In this document: positions 55,490 through 64,000 of the stretch, one piece after another
Position numbering within the stretch: position 1 is the stretch's first letter
How the letters are laid out: each line of letters begins with the position of its first letter
Source of the DNA: Eonycteris spelaea
Lineage: Eukaryota; Chordata; Mammalia; Chiroptera; Pteropodidae
Direction of reading: 5' to 3'
DNA: 64,000 nt
Assembly: GCA_003508835.1 (NCBI GenBank)
Contig: PUFA01000081.1
Coordinates: 5,208,001 to 5,272,000 of the forward strand
The notes under the pieces: model-generated
What the model was told of the DNA's origin: nothing
Databases searched by the model: none
What the model saw: the letters and a program-made list of their open reading frames with translations, nothing else
Program-made: the position numbers and the translations under genes

Positions 55490-55795
55490 CTGTGGACCAA
55501 CCTTGTTATGTTACAGATTGGGGCACTAAGGTCTAGTAAGAAGAAAGACATGTCACCAAGTATCCCTTATCCACAAGAATCAGAAGTATACTTTAATAAA
55601 CATGATGGAATTGTTCAGATGACTGTGTGGACAAGAGCTAATCATATGCACATGACATTATGTGTGCAAATGATTGGTACCTCTATTCTTCGGTATTGGT
55701 TCACAGCTTTAAAGTTATCAACTGTTAACCTCAGAATGAGATGAAGCATGCAGCTTTGTTATTTGGGATGACTGGAAGAAGAATCTGTGCAGGAT
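55490..55795. other. Unique DNA
   Basis: The 78-codon frame at 55508-55744 has no recognisable domain. Confidence 0.4.
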
Positions 55796-55798
55796 TAG

Positions 55799-56113
55799 AA
55801 GTATGAAATCACTTCTAAAGTAATTGAAAACAGACTCACAATAGGAGACAATCTGGTGACGGCCAGAGGAGAGATGGGGGGCTGGGTCAATGGGGTGAAG
55901 GGTTAAGAAGTACCAATTAGTAGTTGATAGATGGTCACGGGGGAGGGGAGCACGGCGTAGGGAATGCAGTCAGCAGTAAAGTAATGGCTACATGTAGAGC
56001 TAGAGGCAAGATAGAGTGATAAGGGGGATTGTTTTATAAACTATATAATGTCTAACCAATGTGCTGTATACTGAAACTAATAATGAAATAAATTTTTTTT
56101 AAGTATGAAATCA
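55799..56113 (+). mobile_element. Short L1 3'-end insertion with 13-bp target duplication
   Basis: The insert (55812-56100) is a severely 5'-truncated L1 tail: GGTTAAGAAGTACCAATTAG, GGGAATGCAGTCAGCAGTAA, ATAATGTCTAACCAATGTGC and ATACTGAAACTAATAATGAA. It ends in AAATAAATTTTTTTT. The exact direct repeat AAGTATGAAATCA at 55799-55811 and 56101-56113 is its target-site duplication. It is the same family as the copy at 16.8 kb, and it sits against the start of an older L1. Confidence 0.9.
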
Positions 56114-56822
56114 ATTACAAAAGTGTAAATTAAAACCGCAATGAGATACTATTACACGCTCACTAGAATGGCTAAAATTTAAAAGAATAACAATTCCAAA
56201 TGTTGGCAGAAACATGGAGCAAGCAGAACACTCATGCATTGCTAATAAATATACAAAATTGCACAGCTGTTTAAATAAACTGTTTGGCAGTTTTTTCATA
56301 AAATTAAATAATATGAGCCAGCAATTCTCCCCAAAATTATTTACTCATGAGAAATAAAAACATGTCCACATAAAGTTGTACATAGATGTTCATAGCAGCT
56401 TTATGTATAATCACCAAAAGCTATAACCCAGGTGTTCATCAACTGGTAAATGGTAGTATAGCCATACAGTGAAATGCTAATCTGCACAAAGCAACAAACT
56501 ACTGATACATACAAAAATGTGGCTGTATCTCAAAAGCATTATACTAAATAAAAGGAGCCAGACACCAAAAGCAACATACTGCATGATTCCATTTACATGA
56601 AATTATAGAAAGGGAAAAACTGTAGTGATGACAGCAAATCATTGTTTGTGTAGGAAGAGAGAACTGGTTGCAAAGAGACATGAAGGAATTTCATAGGATA
56701 AAGGAAATAGTCTGTATCATGAGTGTAGTGGTAGTTATGTAACTATATATATTGGCCAAAACGCATTCAATTGTGCACTTAATATCAGTGAATTATACTG
56801 TAATTATACCTCATTAAGTTGA
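56114..56822 (+). mobile_element. L1M LINE, ORF2 end and 3' region
   Basis: AATTAAAACCGCAATGAGAT, TCACTAGAATGGCTAAAATT, CCATACAGTGAAATGCTAAT, GGAGCCAGACACCAAAAGCA, ATTCCATTTACATGAAATTA and TTAATATCAGTGAATTATAC run in L1 order to the 3' terminus. No intact frame. Confidence 0.9.
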
Positions 56823-56855
56823 CCCAAGGGAGGAGGAGGGGGTAAGGGAGGGTCA

Positions 56856-57222
56856 TAGACTAAATGTTTGTGTCCTCCCATGAAATCCATATTTTGAAGC
56901 TCTAACCCCAGGTGATGGTATTTGGAGATGGGACCTTTGGAAGATAGTCAGGATTAGATGAGGTCATGAGGGTGGGGTCCCTATGATGGGATTAAAATCC
57001 TTTAAGAAGAGACACCAGAGAGCTTCTCTTCTCTCCTTGCTTACACACAGGGAAGGTCTTGTGAGCACACGGTGAGATGGTGGGACCTACAGTCCAAGAG
57101 AAGAGGTCTAGGAGTGAAACCTACATGTCAGCACGTTGATTTTGAGCTTCCCAGACTCCAGAACAGTGAAAAATAAATTTCTGTTGTTTAAGGCACCACC
57201 CAAGATACAGTATTATGTAATA
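56856..57222 (+). mobile_element. MLT1 LTR (ERVL-MaLR)
   Basis: TAAATGTTTGTGTCCTCCCA, GGTGATGGTATTTGGAGATG, GATGAGGTCATGAGGGTGGG, AAGAAGAGACACCAGAGAGC and AATAAATTTCTGTTGTTTAA (polyadenylation region) follow MLT1 in sense. Solitary LTR. Confidence 0.95.
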
Positions 57223-57234
57223 GCATCCCAAGAT

Positions 57235-57276
57235 GGTGAAGGAAGGAGGAGAAGGAAGGAGAAGGAAAGAAAGAGT
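57235..57276. repeat. Purine (GGA/GAA) tract
   Basis: About 42 bases of almost pure A/G on the plus strand between two LTRs. Confidence 0.85.
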
Positions 57277-57337
57277 AAACAATCCCAAGGACGCTGTGTT
57301 TATAAAAACCCTCATGTTTTGCCTGAGCCACAGACTG

Positions 57338-57755
57338 GCTGTACTCATTTCCTAGGGCTGCCAAACTACCAGAAATCCAGTGGTTTAAAACCCAAGGAAT
57401 GCACTGTCTCACAGTTTTAAAGACCAGAAGTCCCAAATCAAGGTATTGACAAAGTTGGCTCTTCTAGAGGCTCTGGGGAGGGTCTATTCCATGCCCCTTC
57501 CCTAGCTTCTGGTGACTACCAGAAGTCCTTGCCTTCTTTCACTTGTAGACACATTGCTCTAATCTCTGCTTCTGTGTTCACAACACTTTCTCTGTGTTTT
57601 CTCCTATTCTTATATCATTGGATTTAGGCCCACCCTAAACCAGGATACCCTCATCTTGAGAGTCTCAATAGTAATATCTGCAAAGACCCATTCTCCAAAT
57701 AAGGTCATGCTCACAGGTTTCAAATATATATTTATTTGGGGATGGGACACAATTA
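57338..57755 (-). mobile_element. MLT1 LTR (ERVL-MaLR), opposite orientation
   Basis: Reverse complement of MLT1: TTTCCTAGGGCTGCCAAACT, CACTGTCTCACAGTTTTAAA, CATTGGATTTAGGCCCACCC, CCAAATAAGGTCATGCTCAC and a terminal GGGACACAATTAG. It faces the MLT1 LTR at 56.9 kb tail to tail. The overlapping frames (57121-57436) are accidents of these repeats. Confidence 0.95.
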
Positions 57756-57759
57756 GATG

Positions 57760-58088
57760 TACTGCACTGACCAATTCTCAACTGGCCTCTTCTTGGTTCA
57801 AGAATGCACCTTTATGACTTGGAGCCTCATTGAAAAGAAGCAGTGCCTATTAGGTGGGATTTGGGTTGAAACCTCTCTTATCATCACCTCAGCTTTGGTT
57901 TGCCAATTATCATGGCTGTTAGAGGATTTCATAACAGGACAGAGGCTAAGATGAACTTCTGCTTTCCCCAAGCACCATATGGGTTCTAACTGGAGGAACT
58001 TCTCATTGTGAATAGAAATCTGTTCATCCTTGCCCTCTTCAGAAATTTTGGACATGAGGAAAAGTCCAAAAATATATATATCCATTTT
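57760..58088. other. Unique DNA
   Basis: Frames at 57757-57954 (plus) and 57798-58091 (minus) oppose each other and carry no domain. Confidence 0.4.
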
Positions 58089-58114
58089 CATGGTTTCTTT
58101 ATAAAGAAACCATG
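58089..58114. repeat. Perfect 26-bp palindrome
   Basis: The 13-base half-site CATGGTTTCTTTA is followed directly by its exact reverse complement, with no spacer. It is the longest perfect palindrome I noticed in the window outside low-complexity sequence. Confidence 0.95.
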
Positions 58115-58115
58115 T

Positions 58116-58290
58116 ATAAGACAGATCTGGGTTATACCACTTACGTACTCTGCAAGCATATCTATGTTACATAAAGAACCTCAAGTTACAGTCTAAAAAT
58201 AAGGGAATGATAACATTATTTCAGATGATTAAAGTGATAATAATGTAAGAGCCATTAGCACTGTCCTTGGCATATGATAGCAACTTGAAA
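58116..58290 (+). mobile_element. MIR SINE
   Basis: AGACAGATCTGGGTTATACC, CTCAAGTTACAGTCTAAAAA, TAAGGGAATGATAACATTAT and CACTGTCCTTGGCATATGAT follow MIR. The start just after the palindrome is approximate. Confidence 0.65.
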
Positions 58291-58294
58291 AGAG

Positions 58295-61200
58295 ATTGCT
58301 TGGTGATTCTCAGGGCATGGGTATGTCTTTACCTTAGATTTCATTTTTATGCTGTCCATAAATTAATGTGTGTGGGTTATTGAGTGTATTTCCTAGAACA
58401 TATAAAATGATACATACAAAGCTGTGGCGACAGACAGAGAAAAAGCAGGTAGCATTTTATGAATCCTGTGGCAGGCAGATTAAACCCCATCTCTCTGAAT
58501 ATCAGCATTCATTTATATTTGAGTCAAGCTATGTGATGCCTCCACTTAAAAGTGTAAATTACCTAAGAAATGTCATTTAAAAGTGAAACATAAAAAAAAA
58601 AAAAAAGATCAAGATGAGGTCCTAGAAAAACAAATGAAATAATTGGGGCTTTCAGCCTCTGCCTTAAAATACCAGGATATTCCTATCAAGTGAAGTATTA
58701 GATCAGCTAAAATGGGCATAATTTTCTAGCAATTGAGCTGGTAAGTGAATTCATATTGACTAATACCACTTGAGCACTTATGCTACTGAAAACATAATAA
58801 GTATTTACTTTGGGTGAAGTACAGAGATATTTTGAAACCGACATAGAAAATCGACAGTATTTTTATATGAGCTAATGTATCCGAACAGGTAATAAATGCC
58901 AAAGAAATGGTAAGTTTGTGGGTAGGAAAATAAGCTTGTTTTCTATTCTTCCTACATACTTCCTATGCTTCCCACATCCATAGAAAGAATGACCAGCATA
59001 TGCTTTATAGTCTACAGTTCCTTTGTACTGGTAGTGTATGGTAGTGTCATTCTGGAGTTCTCCCATTCTAATGTCACTAGAATTCCCTAAATGAGAAAAA
59101 AATGTTAAGAAAATAAAAAAAAAAAGCTAGAAATGGAGTGTGGGGTGGATAAGATAATCAAGGAATAGTGATTATTTGGGTCATGCCTTAGTGGTGTCAG
59201 AACACCTTGGGTAAAAATAAATCAGTAGAAATGATAAACCTATTATCAGATATTAACCCAGATGTAAACATCTGGGCAGTTTCATTTGTAATGTGCATGG
59301 ACTTCTGTTTATCCAGTTCCTAGAAGAAGTATGAAGGCAGATAGAACATGCTTTAGGAAGAGGAGAAAGGTTTCACTTGATGTTAATTCCCATTGAGGAA
59401 AGGCAGAGTTGTGAAATATAAAGGTGAATAAAAATAGATAAGAATCATTTCTATTTTGTTTCAAATAAACATACATGAGTGTCCACCACTTTGTTACTTA
59501 TTAAGATTAAGGGGATTGACTTCCAGAATGAATGACATAAACTTCAGAAAGCCTCAAAGTCCAGTGTGGTGGTGGCTCGGAGAGGAGACAGATACATGAG
59601 CTATCAATTACAGTGATTATGGAGGGAACACATGACTCCTCTTGGAACATCAGAAAAACTTTACATTAGCTGGTCCCTGAGGGACACCTCTGACTCATGA
59701 GAATGGGAGCGCTGGTCTCAATACACCAACCAGGCTGGAGCGGTTACAGCACACTCATTTCTCCAGAGATCGCTCCAACTAAAGGTATGTGCTTCCACAC
59801 CTGCTAGATCACCAAAGACTTTCACCATAGAATAATGACTGAGCCAGAATTGTCAAGGATGAAAAACACTGTCTATGATATATTTCTCTATAATTTCCAA
59901 ATTCAGGTGTATCAAGAGGCATTCTTTATGGCTGCGTAAAGAAAGAATGGATATGTATAAACACATCCACATAAATACATCCTGAAATTTAAATGAACCT
60001 TCAAAGCGTTAAGCCTTGCTGGGACCTATGGCAAATTTTATATACCTCGTTCAACTAATTCCTAATAAATTTAGATAATATTAACACCCCCAATAAATAC
60101 ACACTATATATATTTTGAAGAGAATATTCTAAAAAGCAGGGAGGAAAAATATTTGTGTGAAACCTGAACTATTTGGTTTGGAAAAATTGAGATTGGCTCC
60201 ACTGCCATTACTTGGTATCCTTTTACCTAAATAGAAGTTGGCAATAATTTTGGCTTGCTTCATTTTATCTTGTCAACTCAGTGAATCTGTGACATTCAAT
60301 AAAAGCTAGCCACAGCAAGAGTTCCCAGGAGTAGGAATTTATGAAATCCAGAGAAACGGACTCAATTTTTAGAGAGATAGCTGATGTAAAAGAAAGTTAA
60401 TGATGTCCTCTGTGATAAATGCTGCATAGACAGCTTAAAAGGAATATTTGGGGCGGGGGCAGGAGAATGATTCTGTAACATGTTTACATCTTAGGAAAAT
60501 CCATATCATTATTTATAACATAGTCCACAGAATGGCAAACACCAAATAAATTGAAATTATCAAGTAGTTACTATAAAATATATGACCTAGATTCAAGTCT
60601 TTAAATTATTACAGCAATTTTCCATCAACTTTTTGTTTCCATACATTCAGCTTTTCCCTTTTGACACTTTTTAATTTATCAAAAAATAAGGTATGAAAGC
60701 TTTTAAAAGATTAAGACTAACATTTTAAATAAATACAACATTGGGGGCATTTGATGTCAAATACTTCTTTGCATTCTTAGCAAAGATTTAAAATTTTCTG
60801 CAAGCCAAAATTTTTTGAAGTAGTTAAAGTAATTCCATTTTATCGACCCCAAAATTGAATACTCCTTTGTCTGAATTGCTCATATTTCTGTCTAGCTGTC
60901 TCCCTTCAAGAACTGCTCTAATTCTAGACAAATGAGGTGAACATTAACTTTTAACTTGCTCAATCTTGGCATTTTCCCCATGAGCAAAAATAAATATTGC
61001 TGCTCACCATAATTTGCATACACTTTTTTACTCAGGTTTTCATGGATGCAGAAGAATGAGAAACATTGCAGGGTGGAGTACACTGTATAGCAGCAGTTTG
61101 AAGGACATAGTATTTAACAGAAACATGCTTACAGCTATGGGATATGACATTCTAGGAGGGAAAAGACAAGAGCATTGATTAAAGCAGAGGATCCAATGCC

Positions 61201-61930
61201 CATTTAAAGACATCTTCTGTGACTCCAATAATAGCCAGTTTGTGACTATCTTAGTTTTATACGTAGTGTTCCGCAGTGCTAAGTGTGATGCAAAGTAGAG
61301 TAATATACATAAATTCTCCTCACAGAGTGTAAAATGTATCTGTCTGGTAATAAAGTGATCACCTATTGGAAGCCCCATCTGTTCATATGTAGTACACACC
61401 GTTATGTGAGACACCTGTTTTTGTTTAATGCTTATTGAAGGCCTATAAAATATATTGGTTCATAGCTTATAAATGTAAACAATTGATCAAAACCTGGCTG
61501 GCTTCACAGTGACAATATCTCATTGAGATAGGAACTGAACGTGCATTATCAACACCTTAAAAGGTATTTTTGAAGAGATAAGAGTTTTCTCTTCCTATAC
61601 CTGGTATCTTAAGGGCCCTTCTCAGGTTTCTTCCAGATTAATCTCTACCCCTAATCAATCACAGTGAGGGAAACATTTTCTAGTGGTGTATTATTCCTAG
61701 TGGTATATTTCAGGAAATGAGTGTAAAGAAATAATTAGCATATTCTTTCTAATCTAGACAAAAATTGGAATTCTCTTTACCAAAAAAGAACACAGATAAA
61801 AACAATCACATGTCAGAATAGAAGTATTAAATACTACTTTTCAAAAAAAATTCTCTCACTATATAACTCCTAGATTATTTTCCAATTACAAAGGCAAAAT
61901 ATCTTTATAATAATATCTGGTGGTCATCAC
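58295..61930. other. Unique DNA, 3.6 kb, no repeat recognised
   Basis: No interspersed repeat or gene recognised. A 15-A run lies at 58592-58606. The longest frame is a 124-codon minus-strand frame at 61040-61414 with hydrophobic stretches but no family I recognise and no exon or promoter context. CAACTAAAG followed by GTATGT at 59777-59791 is a donor-like match in a CpG-containing spot (GGAGCG and CGCTCC repeats at 59707-59777). Confidence 0.35.
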
Positions 61931-61936
61931 CATAAT

Positions 61937-62138
61937 CACGTGATCAGATAGCATCATCAGTAGCAGGACACCCTGACATTGTGCCTTCCTGACAATATGC
62001 AGTCAGGTGCCTATAACCTTGAAATATTACTGACAAAGACATTTGACCTGAATTTAATTATGAGAAAACAGACAAATCAGAATGGGGGGCATTTTATAGG
62101 ATATTGATGTGGGTATTGGATCTTTCAAAAAATTAGTC
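61937..62138 (+). mobile_element. Possible older L1M 3' untranslated fragment
   Basis: GTGATCAGATAGCATCATCA, TTTAATTATGAGAAAACAGA, CAAATCAGAATGGGGGGCAT and TTTTATAGGATATTGATGTG recall the 3' region of old L1M elements. It lies just before the next L1. Confidence 0.5.
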
Positions 62139-62140
62139 TT

Positions 62141-63691
62141 AAAAACAAACAAAATATGACAGATCTATTTATTGAAAACTATAAAATATTGCTGAAAGAA
62201 ATTAAAGTAACCTAAGTGGAGAGATAGATATTTTGATGAGTAGAAGGCTCTCAATTTTGTTAAAGTGTCAGTTCTTCCAAATTAGTCTATAAATTAAATC
62301 CAGTGCCAATCAAAAGCCCAAAGGACTTTTTATAGAAATTAACAAGTGCCTTCTTATAGAAACAAGTGAATTCATATGGAAATGCTAATAAACTAGAACA
62401 GCTAAGACAATCAGAAAGAACTAAGTCGAAGGGGTAACACCATCAGATTTTAAGAATTATAAAGTTATAGCATGATCCTGGTGTAAAGACTAATTAATGA
62501 AACTGAACAGAGTCCATGAATATATACCCACATGTGTATAAAAAACTGATTTTTGACAAAAATTCAAAGGTAATTTAGTGAATAAAGATACCTTTTCTAT
62601 AAATTGTGCTAGAAAGATATTACCAAAAAATGAATTCAGGTTAATACCTAGTACCATATATAAAAATTAACACAAAATGTTTATAGATCTAAATATAACA
62701 CCTAAAACTATAAAATTTTTAGAGTATATAAGGGAAAATCTTCGTGGCTCTGGGATAGGCAAAAGATTTCTTAGATATTACAGCAAACCACAAGAAAAAA
62801 AATTTGAAAAACTGGAATTTATGAAAACTAAAAACTTCTGCTCTTTAAAAGACAGAATTAAGAGAATGAAAAGAAGTCACAGACAAAGAGAAAAAGCTTT
62901 GCAAAGCATAGTCCAGTATCTAGACTCCAAAACGCAAATCTTAGCAATAGGGGGAAATAAAAAAAAAAAATGGGCAAAATATTTGAATAGACATGTCAAC
63001 AAAGACATACAAATGGCAATTAACCCCATGAATATCGCTACTTATTAAGAAATTGTAAATTAAAATGACAATGAGATTTTACCACACACATATTAGAATC
63101 ACTAAAATTAAAAAAAGACAACATACCAAGTTTTGGAGAAGTATGGTTCAGTCATTCCTCTCCTAGGTATTTACTCAAAATAAAATGAAAAGTATATTCA
63201 TACAAAGCTTTATGTATGATATTCATAATAACCTTATTTGTAATAGACCAAACTGGAAAGAACCCATGTCTGTTGACAGATGAATGGTTAAATAAGTGTG
63301 GTACATCCATTTAACAAATTACTACTCAGCAACAAAAAAATGAACTATTGATACATTCAACAATATGATTGACTATCAAAATAATAATGCTGAATTGAAG
63401 AAGCCCAACATATTATATGAGTGCATATTATATGGTCCTGTTTATATAAAATTCTAGGAAATGCAAATTACAGCGACAAAAAGCAGATCGGTTGTTATTT
63501 TGGGATGGGGAGTAGGGAGTAATAAAATGAGGGATTAAAAAGGGGCATGAGACATTTTTAGAGGTGATACATATGTTCACTATCCTGGTTGTATGATGAT
63601 TTCAATGGCATATGTGTGTCAAAATATCAAATTTTATTCTTAAATATGTGTGGTTCATTATTTACATCAATAAAGCTATTTTAAAAACAAA
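62141..63691 (+). mobile_element. 5'-truncated L1M LINE with probable 9-bp target duplication
   Basis: Begins in ORF2 (TTGAAAACTATAAAATATTG) and continues to a 3' end at about 63680 (TACATCAATAAAGCTATTTT). The flanks read TT/AAAAACAAA on both sides (62139-62149 and 63681-63691). This fits L1 endonuclease cleavage at TT/AAAA, although an A-rich repeat can arise by chance at a tail. Confidence 0.8.
62150..63050 (+). pseudogene. L1 ORF2 C-terminal remnant
   Basis: The 123-codon frame at 62677-63048 is the L1 ORF2 C-terminal region (segments such as KTKNFCSLKDRIKRMKRS and KWAKYLNRHVNKDIQMA). Upstream ORF2 sequence is broken by stops. No reverse-transcriptase or endonuclease domain is intact. Its resemblance to the WAEYLNRHF segment of the L1 at 48.8 kb confirms shared ancestry. 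Confidence 0.85.
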
Positions 63692-64000
63692 GGAAAGGAG
63701 ACAGTTCTGGTTTATAAGAATCTAAAGAGACATAGGCAAATGCGATCCATGAAACTGAATTGAATTTTGAATTGGAGAAAAATCATATGAGACTTGGAAA
63801 AAATGGGGGAACCTTGACTTTGCAACCTTGACTTTGTATCATAGATTAGATGACATAGAAGTATGTGTGATAACAGCATTGCGATTATATAGTAAAATGT
63901 CCATTTCCTTAGGTGATGCATACGGAAATTAAATAGAATAAAATATCACAGTGTATATGGCTTTAAAATTGTTTAACAAAGAGTAGAAGAAAGAGTGTGG
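63692..64000. other. Unique DNA to window end
   Basis: Nothing recognised except a 14-base tandem duplication at 63810-63837 (AACCTTGACTTTGC then AACCTTGACTTTGT). Confidence 0.45.

Noticed and set aside
59700..59795. Possible exon ending AAAG|GTATGT with CpGs and GGAGCG/CGCTCC inverted words
   Set aside because: No acceptor tract, no conserved frame. Left as unique DNA.
1..64000. CRISPR arrays, operons, phage or bacterial features
   Set aside because: Composition and repeat content are clearly those of a mammalian nuclear genome. No regularly spaced repeats were seen.

Overview
This 64 kb window is AT-rich, CpG-poor mammalian nuclear DNA with no protein-coding gene, exon chain, tRNA, rRNA or CRISPR array that I can support. 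Open frames are short (at most about 136 codons). The longest are microsatellite translations, remnants of LINE-1 ORF2, or frames with no recognisable domain. It reads as intergenic sequence or the inside of a very large intron. The repeat families present (MIR, L2, L1M, MLT1/MaLR, ERVL and hAT-Charlie elements such as MER5, MER20 and MER1) place it in a placental mammal. There are no Alu, rodent B1/B2, carnivore SINE, bovine BovB, horse ERE or vespertilionid Ves elements. Three L1 3'-end fragments (about 16.80-17.00, 35.49-35.67 and 55.81-56.10 kb) resemble L1 tails I associate with bats, so a bat, perhaps one with little recent retrotransposition such as a fruit bat, is my tentative guess. 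No base in the window proves this.

Layout: 0-8 kb is mostly unique, with a possible old ERV-internal block at 3.1-4.6 kb and a clean hAT element with an 8-bp target duplication at 4.85 kb. 8-22 kb holds many MIR and L2 fragments, L1M fragments in both orientations and a palindromic MITE at 17.3 kb. 23-26.4 kb has three MLT1 LTRs in the same orientation plus a MER1-type element. 28.2-28.9 kb is an L2 interrupted by MER20. 29.27-33.82 kb is an old ERVL-class provirus on the minus strand with both LTRs, primer-binding site and polypurine tract recognisable but no intact gene. 34-47.4 kb is unique DNA with L2, MIR, MER5 and L1 fragments and a large TA/TG microsatellite at 39.8 kb. 47.41-49.81 kb is a 5'-truncated L1 with a 17-bp target duplication. 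50-55 kb is largely unique and holds the best candidate regulatory stretch (52.3-52.7 kb). 55.8-57.8 kb is a composite of a lineage-type L1 tail with 13-bp target duplication, an older L1 and two tail-to-tail MLT1 LTRs. 58.3-61.9 kb is unique. 61.9-63.7 kb is L1 again.

No genes work together here. The content is a record of successive transposon insertions in otherwise unannotated DNA. I did not find a new biological system. The items most worth a second look are several perfect palindromes, the well-preserved insertion boundaries that date events relative to each other, and three unique stretches that could be conserved non-coding elements. Family names come from recalled consensus sequences, not a database search, and boundaries are accurate to perhaps 10-30 bases unless a target duplication is given.
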